64,000 nt of DNA, taken from the NCBI GenBank assembly GCA_002101905.1, contig LQPU01000004.1:29380-93379 (forward strand). The letters are read 5' to 3'. The notes beneath the pieces are model-generated. The model searched no databases and had not been told where the DNA came from. It saw only the letters and a list, made by a program, of their open reading frames with translations. The position numbers and the translations under genes were made by a program. This document shows, one piece after another, positions 1 to 7,835 of this stretch. This DNA is from Mycobacterium shimoidei. Lineage in GTDB: Bacteria > Actinomycetota > Actinomycetes > Mycobacteriales > Mycobacteriaceae. The stretch's first letter is position 1; the number at the start of each line of letters is the position of its first letter.

Positions 1-521
1 ACCCGGCGCAACGAGTCCAACAACGCCTGCGCCGATCGTGGGTTGCGCTCGAAAAACCCCGGTGAGAACCACCGTCGAACCGATCGGGAGACCACTTCAC
101 CGGTACCCGCATCACGCACCACCTGGGCGCGGGAACGCCAATCATCCGGGTCGCCGAGCCGGGCGGCCGTGCAGATCAGCGCGGCTGACAAAATCCGCTC
201 CGGGTGGGTGAGCAACAGCTGAAGCCCGACAGCGCCGGCGACCGACACACCGGCATAGGTGAACGGCTCCGTGCCCAGCTGGTGATCCACCAATTTGATG
301 ACCGCGGAAGCCAAGTCGGCGATGCTGAACCCCTCGCGCGGCGGAGGACTAACACCATGGCCCGGTAGATCCCACCCGATCACGTGATAGTGACTCGCCA
401 GCCGGCGGGCCGCTGCCGACCACAGCGTCGCCACCGAGGTTCCCAGCGAGGGGCCCACGATCAGCAACGGAAGGTCAGGCGTGCCCCCCAGCTGTGATCC
501 GCGGATAGCGGGGATGCTCAT
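1..521 (-). CDS. pcaD: 3-oxoadipate enol-lactone hydrolase, 3' part outside window
   Basis: Only the first 173 codons are present; the gene runs off the left edge. It is an alpha/beta hydrolase with GPSLGTS at residues 23-29, GWDLPGHG at 49-56 and the nucleophile elbow GVSVAG at 90-95 (Ser92), in the order seen in PcaD. The family opens 3-oxoadipate enol-lactone to 3-oxoadipate in the protocatechuate branch of the beta-ketoadipate pathway. The ATG overlaps the pcaB stop codon as ATGA, which fixes the start and marks it as the next gene of the pca operon. Whether it is PcaD alone or a PcaL fusion with 4-carboxymuconolactone decarboxylase cannot be seen. Confidence 0.85.
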   Translation of the reverse strand, partial: MSIPAIRGSQLGGTPDLPLLIVGPSLGTSVATLWSAAARRLASHYHVIGWDLPGHGVSPPPREGFSIADLASAVIKLVDHQLGTEPFTYAGVSVAGAVGLQLLLTHPERILSAALICTAARLGDPDDWRSRAQVVRDAGTGEVVSRSVRRWFSPGFFERNPRSAQALLDSLRR

Positions 522-1711
522 TGGTGACCCTCGAGAATCCGCCGGGCCTGATCCAAGCTGTCATCGATGATCCGCTCGACGCTACCGAAATAGGCTGGCG
601 ATGCTGCCTTTCCGGCGAGCTGCGCTATGTCGCGCTGTTCGCTGAATACATCGGCGCCATCGAGATTCTCTGCCATCCGATCTGCGTGGACCTCGAGCCC
701 GGAAACCAGCTCAGTGCATTGCGAGCCCGCGACAACGGTCCGGCGGGCCAGTGTGCGCAGCGTGTCCCATTCAGCGTGCCAGGTGCCGTCTGGCCGTTCG
801 TCGTGCGCCAACGCGGCCGCAGTGTGCAGTGTCGCCGCCAGGGGTGGCGCTGCCAGCGTGGCGCGTCGAATCAGGATGGACAACACCGGGTTACGTTTGT
901 GGGGCATACTCGACGATCCGCCTCGATTGGCGGCGGCCGGCTCGCTGAGCTCGGCGATCTCCGGCCGCGCGAGCGTGACGATGTCCGAGGCGATATGCCC
1001 CCAGGCGTCGGTACACCCGACCAAAGCATCGGCGAGCGCAGTGACCGGCGCCCTCGTCGTGTGCCAGGGCGCGCTGACTTCCAGGTTCAAAGCGTCAGCA
1101 GTGGCGTGCACCAACTGTATGGAGACCTCGCTGGACGCTAATTCGGTTGTCGCGGCGAGCGTTCCACCGGCTCCGCCGATTTGAATCGGATAGCGCAGCG
1201 CTCGCAGCTGGTGGTAGGCGTCGACGACTCCGTTCAGCCAGCCGGCAACCTTTGCGCCGAACGTGGTCGGCACGGCGTGCTGGGTCATCGTGCGGGCCAC
1301 CATCGGCGTGGTCCGGTGGGTTGCCGCCAAGTCCGACAGTGTCGAAATCTGTTCGGACAATTGGGTTGTGAGCGTGTCGACGGCGGCTCGGGCGCCCAAC
1401 ATGAGGCTGGTGTCGAGAACGTCCTGGCTGGTGAGGCCGCGGTGAATCCATCGGCTGACCTCCGGTGTCGTGCGCTCACGCAGCAGTGAAACCAAGCCGA
1501 TGACCGGGTTGCCGCCGTCTTCGGCACCAGCCGCCAGTATCTCGCGGTCCCGCGGTTGGATCAGCTGGCCGAGGTCAGCGGGCGGCGCCAGCCCGTGGGC
1601 GGCCAGCGTAGCCAGCCAAGCCGATTCCACCGCAACCATCGACGCCAGCAGGGCCTGGTCAGTCATCAGCTCACCGGCCCGGTGATCTCCCGGCCACAGC
1701 AGGTTCGTCAT
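518..1711 (-). CDS. pcaB: 3-carboxy-cis,cis-muconate cycloisomerase
   Basis: This 397-residue protein belongs to the fumarase/aspartase superfamily. The signature loop GGSSSMPHKRNPV lies at residues 264-276, with the upstream helix TSQDVLDTSL at 94-103 and TMTQHAVPTT at 141-150. With protocatechuate dioxygenase genes beside it, the role is conversion of 3-carboxy-cis,cis-muconate to 4-carboxymuconolactone. It is somewhat shorter than many PcaB proteins (about 450 residues), but the catalytic core is intact. Both ends overlap neighbours by 4 bp (ATGA), so it is translated as part of pcaHGB-pcaD. Confidence 0.9.
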   Translation of the reverse strand: MTNLLWPGDHRAGELMTDQALLASMVAVESAWLATLAAHGLAPPADLGQLIQPRDREILAAGAEDGGNPVIGLVSLLRERTTPEVSRWIHRGLTSQDVLDTSLMLGARAAVDTLTTQLSEQISTLSDLAATHRTTPMVARTMTQHAVPTTFGAKVAGWLNGVVDAYHQLRALRYPIQIGGAGGTLAATTELASSEVSIQLVHATADALNLEVSAPWHTTRAPVTALADALVGCTDAWGHIASDIVTLARPEIAELSEPAAANRGGSSSMPHKRNPVLSILIRRATLAAPPLAATLHTAAALAHDERPDGTWHAEWDTLRTLARRTVVAGSQCTELVSGLEVHADRMAENLDGADVFSEQRDIAQLAGKAASPAYFGSVERIIDDSLDQARRILEGHQ

Positions 1712-2250
1712 GCCGAATCATCCTGGTATGTCAGGAAAACCGTCTCATGCCTGCCCTGCAGATGGATGTCGAAGCGGTATCCGCCCGGTTCGGCGGCGCA
1801 CAGCAGGGTGTTGCGCTGTCCGGCGTCGAGTGCCGACAGCAGCGGGTCGTCGTTGACGTCGGCGCCGGGCAGATAAGCGCGAGTGAACAGCCGGTTCAAC
1901 AACCCTCGGGCAAAGACGGTGATCGCAAAGAACGCCGGCCGCCCGGGGGTCAGCGTGGTAAAGCTGTAGTGCCCGGCGGCGTCGGTTGCGCACCTGCCCC
2001 ATCCGGTGAACGTGTCATCATCGCGCCGTAGCGAACCGGTTTGCGCGATGACGTTGCCGTCTGGATCAGGCTGCCACAGTTCGACCAGTGCATCTGGAAT
2101 GCCCTCCCCCGCGCCGTCGTACACCGTCCCGTGCAGCCGCACCGCACCTGGGTGAGCGTCACCGACCAACTGGTTGTCGCCAGGATAGGGCAACGCGCAG
2201 TGGAAGAATGGGCCGACGGTTTGCGCTGGGGTGCATGAGAATTCAGGCAT
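1708..2250 (-). CDS. pcaG: Protocatechuate 3,4-dioxygenase alpha subunit
   Basis: The 180-residue product starts MPEF and carries the alpha-subunit hallmark TPAQTVGPFFH at residues 7-17, followed by the intradiol dioxygenase beta-sandwich with LVELWQPDPDG. An in-frame upstream start would add 14 residues inside pcaH and is less likely; the chosen ATG overlaps the pcaH stop by 8 bp (ATGCCTGA). PcaG pairs with PcaH in the (alpha-beta)n Fe(III) enzyme that cleaves protocatechuate between its hydroxyls to 3-carboxy-cis,cis-muconate. Alpha subunits lack the iron ligands, as here. Confidence 0.92.
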   Translation of the reverse strand: MPEFSCTPAQTVGPFFHCALPYPGDNQLVGDAHPGAVRLHGTVYDGAGEGIPDALVELWQPDPDGNVIAQTGSLRRDDDTFTGWGRCATDAAGHYSFTTLTPGRPAFFAITVFARGLLNRLFTRAYLPGADVNDDPLLSALDAGQRNTLLCAAEPGGYRFDIHLQGRHETVFLTYQDDSA

Positions 2251-2965
2251 AGCCACCCGCCAGCACAATGTCCCAACGATAGCCCGTCGCATACTCGGGT
2301 TCAGTGAGATCGTGATCGTAGGCGGCGATCAGACGTTGGCGGGCAATGGGATCGGTGATCGACTGGTAGATGGGGTCCAGATCCAATAGCGGATCGCCCG
2401 CAAAGTACATTTGGGTGACCAGCCGTTGGGTGAAGGCGGTTCCGAACAGCGAAAAGTGGATATGTGCTGGCCGCCAGGCATTTTCGTGATTACGCCAGGG
2501 GTAAGGTCCCGGCTTGATGGTCAGGAAACGGTAGGTCCCGTCGGCCTGGGTCAGGCAGCGGCCGACGCCGGTGAAGTTCGGGTCGATCGGCGCCGGGTGT
2601 TGGTCGCGTTGATGGTGGTAGCGGCCGCTGGCGTTGGCTTGCCAGATCTCCACCAGTTGTCCGGCCAGCGGCCGGCCCGCCGAGTCGAGCAGGCGTCCGG
2701 TCACGATGATGCGCTCGCCGATCGGCTCACCGCGGTGCCCCGCGGTGAGGTCCGCGTCGACCGGATGGACGTCTCGCTCGCCGAAGCACGGGGCGGAAAG
2801 CTCGAGCTGCTCGGGGTCTACCCGCACAAACGGCGACTGCGGATGCCGCAGTGCGCTGCTGCGATACGGCGGATAGTTCAGCAGCGGCTGGATTTGGTGG
2901 TTGTCTCGGTATTCGGCTGCGATGCTCGCGATCTCCGCCGTGATGTCACGTTGGGACGCCGCCAT
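2243..2965 (-). CDS. pcaH: Protocatechuate 3,4-dioxygenase beta subunit
   Basis: This 240-residue subunit carries the non-haem Fe(III) site of the intradiol dioxygenase. The four expected ligands are visible: Tyr116 (GRYHH), Tyr155 (GPYPWRNH), His168 and His170 (RPAHIHFS). The N-terminal PPYRSS...RHPQSPFVRVDP is typical of PcaH. It is the first recognised gene of the minus-strand pca operon and produces 3-carboxy-cis,cis-muconate for PcaB. A possible 50-codon reading frame lies just upstream on the same strand. Start is the ATG giving MAASQRD; no strong ribosome binding site precedes it. Confidence 0.93.
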   Translation of the reverse strand: MAASQRDITAEIASIAAEYRDNHQIQPLLNYPPYRSSALRHPQSPFVRVDPEQLELSAPCFGERDVHPVDADLTAGHRGEPIGERIIVTGRLLDSAGRPLAGQLVEIWQANASGRYHHQRDQHPAPIDPNFTGVGRCLTQADGTYRFLTIKPGPYPWRNHENAWRPAHIHFSLFGTAFTQRLVTQMYFAGDPLLDLDPIYQSITDPIARQRLIAAYDHDLTEPEYATGYRWDIVLAGGYA

Positions 2966-3000
2966 GGTTGCAGACCGTACCGTCAGGTCGTGGCGAGTGG

Positions 3001-3153
3001 CTATGTGTCACGTTCCCCCTTCTCGGCGTGCACCTCGAGGACCGTCGCAGCCGCATGCCATTCGTCGTCGCAGGTCGGCGCGGTCGGCGACGTGCGCAGC
3101 AGCACGGCGACCTGGTCCAGCTGGCCACTCCGAGGGCCGCGCAGCCATATCAC
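3001..3153 (-). CDS. Possible small protein upstream of pcaH (50 codons)
   Basis: A minus-strand frame starts at GTG 3153 and stops at 3001. It reads VIWLRGPRSG..., then LDQVAVLLRTS, CDDEWHAAATVLEVH and ends EKGERDT. Nearly every codon ends in G or C, matching real genes here, and GAGGAAA sits 5 bp before the GTG. It ends 35 bp before pcaH, so it could be the first gene of the pca operon or the remnant of a longer gene. I do not recognise the protein. There is no membrane segment or signal peptide; an Asp/Glu-rich C-terminal half is the only feature. Confidence 0.4.
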   Translation of the reverse strand: MIWLRGPRSGQLDQVAVLLRTSPTAPTCDDEWHAAATVLEVHAEKGERDT

Positions 3154-3273
3154 TTGTTTCCTCAAATTCGGATTAATCACGATTAGGTCTACGCATGTAC
3201 GGTCTTATTGGCGTCAGGGCCTCGTACTGTGCACCTCCCGTTGACCAGAGCCCCCCACTGCGACATCCTCTAA

Positions 3274-3293
3274 TTGACAGAATTGTGCTCTGT
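3274..3293 (+). promoter_or_regulatory. Candidate promoter/operator of the dioxygenase operon
   Basis: In the divergent pca/dioxygenase spacer a consensus -35 hexamer TTGACA (3274-3279) lies 59 bp before the dioxygenase ATG. It overlaps a short dyad ACAGA-N7-TCTGT (3277-3293). No convincing -10 is seen 17-18 bp downstream. The arrangement would suit a regulator blocking or activating the promoter, for example the IclR protein encoded at the end of the operon. This is a weak prediction from pattern alone. Confidence 0.3.
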
Positions 3294-3337
3294 TCAGCAG
3301 ACAAACGTGTTGCTTCGCTGAGATTGGGATCCTGCCT

Positions 3338-4678
3338 ATGGCCGATCACCGGGAAGTCTTCGACGCTGTCCGGCGTGGAATGGTTCCCGCGCACATCTAC
3401 AACGACAAAGAACTCTTCGAGCTCGAAAAGGAGCGGCTGTTCAGCCGGGCCTGGATCTACGTGGCCCACGAATCGGAGATCCCCCACGACGGCGACTACG
3501 TGGTGCGGCGAGTCCTCGACGACTCGTTCATCATCACCCGCGACTCGAACGGTGACATCCGCGCGCTCTTTAACATGTGCCTGCACCGCGGGATGCAGGT
3601 GTGCCGTGCAGAGATCGGTAACGCGTCCAACTTCCGCTGCCCGTACCACGGGTGGACGTACCGCAACGACGGTCGACTCACCGGCCTGCCATTCCACCGA
3701 GAAGCGTACGGCGGTGAGGATGGATTCCCCAAGGATGGCCAAAGTCTCTTGCCTGCACCGAATCTCGCCAGCTACAACGGCTTGATCTTCATCAACATGG
3801 ACCGCGACGCACAGCCGCTGGAGGACTTCCTCGGCGATTTCCGGTTCTATTTGGACTTCTACACCAAACAGAGCACCACCGGCCTGGAGGTCCGCGGCCC
3901 GCAGCGCTGGCGGATCAAAGCCAACTGGAAGATCGGCGCGGAAAACTTCGCCGGCGACATGTACCACACCCCACACACCCACGCCTCGATCGTCGAGATC
4001 GGGCTCTTCCGTGAACCCAAAGCCCAGAAGCGCAAAGATGGCGCCACTTACTGGGCCGGGTGCGGGGGCGGCACCACCTACAAGCTCCCGCCGGGCAGTT
4101 TCGAGGAACGCATGCGCTATGTGGGTTATCCAGACGACATGATCGATCGCGTCAAGGACGTCTGGTCGCCCAGGCATCGACAGATGGTTGGTGACGATGG
4201 GTTCATGATCTCGGCCGCGTCGTGCTTTCCGAATCTCAGCTTTGTGCACAATTGGCCCAAAGTGCAGGACGGTTCGCACAAAGAAGAAAGCGTTCTACCG
4301 TTCATCTCGATCCGGCTCTGGCAGCCGATCAGTGAGAACGAAACCGAGGTGTGCTCGTGGTTCGCGGTGGACTCGGCGGCGCCGCCGGATTACAAGCAGA
4401 ACTCGTACAAGGCTTATCTGATGTGCTTCGGATCGACCGGCATGTTCGAGCAGGACGACGTGGAGAACTGGGTGTCGTTGACCACCACCGCTGGCGGCTT
4501 GATGGCGCGCCGACTGCTGCTCAACAGCCGAATGGGTCTGCTCTGCGATGACCGACCGGTCGTCGAAACACTCCCCGCGACAGCCTTTCACGGGCCCGGC
4601 CGCGCTCAAGTCGGCTACAACGAGCACAACCAGCGCGAGCTACTCAAACTGTGGGCCGAGCACCTGGAGTCGGCGTGA
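3338..4678 (+). CDS. Aromatic-ring dioxygenase alpha (large) subunit, Rieske type
   Basis: This 446-residue oxygenase has an N-terminal Rieske [2Fe-2S] domain with ligands Cys81, His83, Cys101 and His104 (CLHRG and CPYHGW). The catalytic mononuclear iron site is in ENFAGDMYHTPHTH: bridging Asp207 and ligands His210 and His215, with the third ligand in EQDDVENW. The HESEIP stretch places it near actinobacterial NidA/PhtAa-type enzymes. It would add O2 to an aromatic ring to form a cis-dihydrodiol. The neighbouring decarboxylase-type and pca genes point to an aromatic dicarboxylic acid, phthalate being the best guess. The beta subunit follows with a GTGA overlap. No ferredoxin or reductase gene is in this operon. 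Confidence 0.85.
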   Translation: MADHREVFDAVRRGMVPAHIYNDKELFELEKERLFSRAWIYVAHESEIPHDGDYVVRRVLDDSFIITRDSNGDIRALFNMCLHRGMQVCRAEIGNASNFRCPYHGWTYRNDGRLTGLPFHREAYGGEDGFPKDGQSLLPAPNLASYNGLIFINMDRDAQPLEDFLGDFRFYLDFYTKQSTTGLEVRGPQRWRIKANWKIGAENFAGDMYHTPHTHASIVEIGLFREPKAQKRKDGATYWAGCGGGTTYKLPPGSFEERMRYVGYPDDMIDRVKDVWSPRHRQMVGDDGFMISAASCFPNLSFVHNWPKVQDGSHKEESVLPFISIRLWQPISENETEVCSWFAVDSAAPPDYKQNSYKAYLMCFGSTGMFEQDDVENWVSLTTTAGGLMARRLLLNSRMGLLCDDRPVVETLPATAFHGPGRAQVGYNEHNQRELLKLWAEHLESA

Positions 4679-5190
4679 GACCACTACCGTTCAACGACGA
4701 TCGACACCTCCAGGCACACCAGTTCCTGGTTGACGAAGCCTACCTACTCGACGCGCAGGAGTACGACGCGTGGCTGGACACCCTGACCGATGACATTCGC
4801 TACCTGATGCCGGTGCGAGTCACCACGGCAGTGGGCGCCGGCTTCGACACCTCGCCGGGCATGGCGCATTTCGACGAGGACAAGTACTCACTGACCCGAC
4901 GGGTGGCCCGGTTGCGCACCGAACATGCCTGGACCGAGGATCCGCCGTCGCGGCTGCGACACTACATCACCAACGTGCGCACGTTCGCCGGCGAGGACGC
5001 CGATCACCTGATCGTCGAATCTGCCGAACTGCTGTTCCGCAGCCGCGGTGATCGCAACGAGGCCGCGCTGGTGTCCTGCGGCCGGCGCGACATGCTGCGT
5101 CGCTGCAATGATCGACTGAAGCTCGCGCGGCGCACCATCATGGTCGACGAGTCGGTATTACGCATGCAGAATTTGGCGGTGTTCCTGTGA
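4675..5190 (+). CDS. Aromatic-ring dioxygenase beta (small) subunit
   Basis: The 171-residue protein has the NTF2-like cone fold of Rieske dioxygenase beta subunits: an early FLVDEAYLLDAQEYDAWL helix, then DIRYLMPVRV, a middle HYITNV segment and a C-terminal LKLARRTIMVDES strand. Beta subunits stabilise the alpha3-beta3 hexamer and have no metal. The likely start is GTG 4675, which overlaps the alpha stop as GTGA; an in-frame ATG 24 bp upstream lies inside the alpha gene and is less plausible. The next small gene again overlaps it by 4 bp. Confidence 0.85.
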   Translation: MRPLPFNDDRHLQAHQFLVDEAYLLDAQEYDAWLDTLTDDIRYLMPVRVTTAVGAGFDTSPGMAHFDEDKYSLTRRVARLRTEHAWTEDPPSRLRHYITNVRTFAGEDADHLIVESAELLFRSRGDRNEAALVSCGRRDMLRRCNDRLKLARRTIMVDESVLRMQNLAVFL

Positions 5191-5399
5191 ACGGAGAAAC
5201 TCTCACCATCGCAAACGAATTCACCGAGGTCGAGGTTCGCTGCATCGATACCCGCAACGGGGCACGCTTGCTGATCACTGCTGTCAAGTCCGGGCAGTCG
5301 ATCAGCCTGGATGCACTCGAGCTCGAGGCGCTGACCCGCCAGAACACCCGAACACTCGAGTCAATGGTGGGCAATACGGACGGACCACTGCTGCCATGA
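5187..5399 (+). CDS. Small conserved protein of the dioxygenase operon
   Basis: This 70-residue acidic protein has an N-terminal ITIANEFTEV-like start (LTIANEFTEVEV), then DTRNGARLLI and a SLDALELEALT core. As I recall, similar small proteins occur beside Rieske dioxygenase genes in actinobacteria and are sometimes labelled dihydrodiol dehydrogenase, which cannot be right because there is no nucleotide-binding fold. It is not a ferredoxin: it has a single cysteine. It overlaps both neighbours by 4 bp (GTGA and ATGA), so it is made together with the dioxygenase subunits and dehydrogenase. The function is unknown; an accessory or assembly role is inference. Confidence 0.7.
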   Translation: MNGETLTIANEFTEVEVRCIDTRNGARLLITAVKSGQSISLDALELEALTRQNTRTLESMVGNTDGPLLP

Positions 5400-6178
5400 C
5401 CGGTTGGCTAGCCGGCAAGCGCGCACTGGTGGTGGGCGCCGGATCGGGAATCGGCAGGGCTGTGGTTGACGCGTTCCTGGCCGAGGGCGCGAAAGTGGCC
5501 GTGCTCGAACGCGATCCGGGCAAGTGCGACACCCTGCAACAGCAGTGTCCCGAGGTACCGGTGGTCAGTGGCGACGCGATCAGTCGCGACGCCAACGAGC
5601 GCGCGGTGGCCGCCGCGGTCGAGCGCTTCGGCGGGCTCGACACACTCGTAAACTGTGTGGGAGTTTTCGACTTCTACAAGGGAATCCGCGACATCGACGC
5701 CGAGGACCTCGAGGCGGCGTTCGAGGAAATGTTCCGCACCAACGTGCTCAGCCATCTGCAATCGGTCAAGGCTGCGGTGCCGGCGTTGCACGCCCAGGCC
5801 GGGTCGTCGATCGTGCTGGCCGAATCCGCGTCGTCGTTTTATCCCGGACGTGGCGGCGTGCTGTATGTGGCGTCGAAGTTCGCGGTGCGCGGGCTTGTCG
5901 CCGCGCTTGCCCGGGAGCTCGCACCGCGGATCCGGGTCAATGGCGTGGCCCCGGGTGGAACGCTGAACACCGACCTGCGCGGTCTGAAGAGCCTGGGACT
6001 CGCCGATATTCGCCTCGATGACAACCCCGATCGCGAACGTGAGCTGGCATCGCGTACCCCGTTGAACGTCGCACTCTCCGGGCAAGACCATGCCTGGAGT
6101 TTCGTGTTCTTCGCTTCGGATCGGTCCCGCGGGATCACCGGCGACACCGCGCATCCAGACGGTGGATTCGGGCTGTGA
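5396..6178 (+). CDS. cis-Dihydrodiol dehydrogenase, SDR family (BphB-like)
   Basis: The 260-residue short-chain dehydrogenase has the dinucleotide motif VGAGSGIGRA at residues 12-21, NCVGVFDFYKG, and the active-site YVASK. The stretch APGGTLNTDLRG and the ending HPDGGFGL match the BphB/PhtB class. It would oxidise the cis-dihydrodiol made by the upstream dioxygenase to a catechol-type diol with NAD+. The ATG overlaps the previous stop (ATGA), and the next gene starts with GTGA overlap, so five genes are tightly coupled. If the pathway is for phthalate, the product is 3,4-dihydroxyphthalate. Confidence 0.83.
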   Translation: MTGWLAGKRALVVGAGSGIGRAVVDAFLAEGAKVAVLERDPGKCDTLQQQCPEVPVVSGDAISRDANERAVAAAVERFGGLDTLVNCVGVFDFYKGIRDIDAEDLEAAFEEMFRTNVLSHLQSVKAAVPALHAQAGSSIVLAESASSFYPGRGGVLYVASKFAVRGLVAALARELAPRIRVNGVAPGGTLNTDLRGLKSLGLADIRLDDNPDRERELASRTPLNVALSGQDHAWSFVFFASDRSRGITGDTAHPDGGFGL

Positions 6179-6921
6179 GCATTCTGCAGGACGAGCGCTC
6201 GCTGGTTGCATTGGCGTGCCGGGTCGCCGCTGCGCGCGGATTGGTCGACGGCATCCTCGGTCACCTGAGTCTGCGTGTCGACGACGAGCGACTGCTGGTT
6301 CGTTGCCGCAGTGACTCCGACACCGGTGTGGCGTTCACCCGGCCAAATGACATCCGTCTCATCAAGTTTGACGGAACTGCCGGTGCCGCAGGTGAACTCG
6401 ATGGTTACCGGCTGCCCAACGAGCTTCCGATCCACGTCGAAACCCTGCGGGCCAATCCCCGATACCGGGCGGTGGCGCACCTACATCCGCCCGCGGTCGT
6501 CGCCGCCGATCTCGCCGGTATCACCCTCCGGCCGATCTACGGGGCCTACGACATCGCCGGCGCCTGGCTTGCCCGGGGCGGTATCCCCGTTTATGAGCGG
6601 GCGGTACTGATCCGTGATGCTCAGTTGGGCCGGGAAATGGTGGCAGCGATGCGTGACCGTCCCGTCGTGATCTGCCGCGGCCATGGCATCACCAGTGCCG
6701 CGGCCACCGTTGAACAAGCCGTGCTGCAGGCGATCAGCCTCGACGAACTGGCCCGCATGGCGCTGCGCGTGGTCGCCACGGGCGGCGCGCTGCGTGATAT
6801 CGCTGACCGGGATTGGGATGATCTGCCCGATTTGGGCTCGGCGTTCACCGTCGAAGCGGCCTGGCGACACGAGGTAGCCCGGTTGGCTCAACCGCCCGGC
6901 GACGATGCAGAGCGCGCGTAG
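6175..6921 (+). CDS. Class II aldolase-fold protein, probable aromatic decarboxylase (PhtC-like)
   Basis: This 248-residue protein has the zinc-site pattern of class II aldolases: Glu in PNELPIHVE, His-x-His in VAHLHPP and a third His in CRGHGITS. In actinobacterial phthalate operons a protein of this fold, PhtC, removes the 2-carboxyl of 3,4-dihydroxyphthalate to give protocatechuate. That would feed the adjacent pca operon directly, which is the main reason for the call. An aldolase or hydratase role cannot be excluded from sequence alone. Start is GTG 6175, overlapping the dehydrogenase stop. Confidence 0.7.
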   Translation: MSILQDERSLVALACRVAAARGLVDGILGHLSLRVDDERLLVRCRSDSDTGVAFTRPNDIRLIKFDGTAGAAGELDGYRLPNELPIHVETLRANPRYRAVAHLHPPAVVAADLAGITLRPIYGAYDIAGAWLARGGIPVYERAVLIRDAQLGREMVAAMRDRPVVICRGHGITSAAATVEQAVLQAISLDELARMALRVVATGGALRDIADRDWDDLPDLGSAFTVEAAWRHEVARLAQPPGDDAERA

Positions 6922-6927
6922 CGCGAT

Positions 6928-6954
6928 GAGGTGGGGGCACCTCCCGCTTGCGGG
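6928..6954. terminator. Two abutting hairpins between convergent genes
   Basis: GAGGTG-GGGG-CACCTC (6928-6943) is immediately followed by CCCGC-TT-GCGGG (6943-6954). Both stems are perfect and GC-rich, and they lie between the stops of the aldolase-fold gene and the convergent IclR gene. There is no T-tract, which is usual for mycobacterial terminators. The same motif, as I recall, is scattered in other mycobacterial intergenic regions, so it may also be a dispersed repeat. Confidence 0.55.
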
Positions 6955-6969
6955 GGCAAGCTGGGCAAA

Positions 6970-7749
6970 TCAACCCAGCTGATCGCCAATTTCCTTGGCC
7001 GCCTCCATAAGTGCGGCTGCCACCGTCGAATATTTCGACTTGGTCAGCCGATGCTGGGGCGCTGCGGCGTTGAGCGCCAAGCGAAGTCCCGGCGCCCGCG
7101 TCGGGATCAGGACTGCCACCGACGCAACCCCTTCCTCGCTCTCTTCCCGGTTGACCGCGTAACCCTGCTCGCGAATCCGGGCCAACTCGGCTTCCAGCGC
7201 CGCGCGGTTGCCAATCGATCGCGGGGTGATGCGCTCCAGTTTCTCGTCGGACAGCAACTGATGCAGCTCGGGCTGGGGCAGCTGCGCGAGCATGACCTTG
7301 CCGGTCGAGGTGCAATGTGCGGGCATGCTGCGCCCCAGCCTGGAAGCCACCCGCACCGCTGCTGGGCCCTCGACCGCAGCGATGAAGCGAACAGCGGCGC
7401 CGTCGAGCATCCCGACATGAATCGTCTCCCGCAGCCGCTCCCTGAGACTGCGCATCACCGGCGCGGCGGTTCCGGCAATGTCGATGCGTCCAAAGATCGC
7501 AAACGCCACACCGGTCAACGCCGGACCCGGCAAGTAGGCCTTCGAGACCGGGTCCTGCCGTACGAAACCGCGGTAGGCGAGCATCGCCAACAGCCGGTGC
7601 GCGGTCGACGACGCCACGCCCAGGTAGCGAGTTGCCTCGGTCAATCGGATCTCAGGTTTTTCGCCCAGCAGCAGCAACAACCTGAGCGCCTTGTCGACCG
7701 ACTCGATCGGGTACTGGGGCGCAGCCGCTGCCCGATCCTGTTTCTGCAT
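6970..7749 (-). CDS. IclR-family transcriptional regulator
   Basis: The protein has an N-terminal winged helix (PIESVDKALRLLLLL, then LGVASSTAHRLLAMLAYRGFV) and an IclR effector domain with STGKVMLAQL and YAVNREESEEGVASVAV. It is convergent with the dioxygenase operon and is the likely local regulator for aromatic acid use. The preferred start is ATG 7749, giving 259 residues; an in-frame GTG at 7770 would add seven. The ATG lies inside a 17-bp palindrome, so autoregulation is likely. Effector and regulon are unknown. Confidence 0.85.
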   Translation of the reverse strand: MQKQDRAAAAPQYPIESVDKALRLLLLLGEKPEIRLTEATRYLGVASSTAHRLLAMLAYRGFVRQDPVSKAYLPGPALTGVAFAIFGRIDIAGTAAPVMRSLRERLRETIHVGMLDGAAVRFIAAVEGPAAVRVASRLGRSMPAHCTSTGKVMLAQLPQPELHQLLSDEKLERITPRSIGNRAALEAELARIREQGYAVNREESEEGVASVAVLIPTRAPGLRLALNAAAPQHRLTKSKYSTVAAALMEAAKEIGDQLG

Positions 7750-7757
7750 GGCAGAAA
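7741..7757. promoter_or_regulatory. Palindrome over the IclR start codon, probable operator
   Basis: TTTCTGC-ATG-GCAGAAA is an inverted repeat with perfect 7-bp arms. It contains the ATG of the IclR gene on the minus strand. A direct repeat CTGCCACG lies just upstream (7764-7771 and 7781-7788). IclR proteins often bind short palindromes and repress their own genes; binding here is inference. Confidence 0.45.
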
Positions 7758-7835
7758 CGGTACCTGCCACGCGGTACGAGCTGCCACGTTGAGTCGCTGA
7801 CTACACATCCGAACCCGGTCGGGCATCCTTGAGCC

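Noticed and set aside
2251..2292. Longer pcaG start
   Set aside because: The extra 14 residues lie inside pcaH and are not in the family; the ATG with 8-bp overlap fits better.
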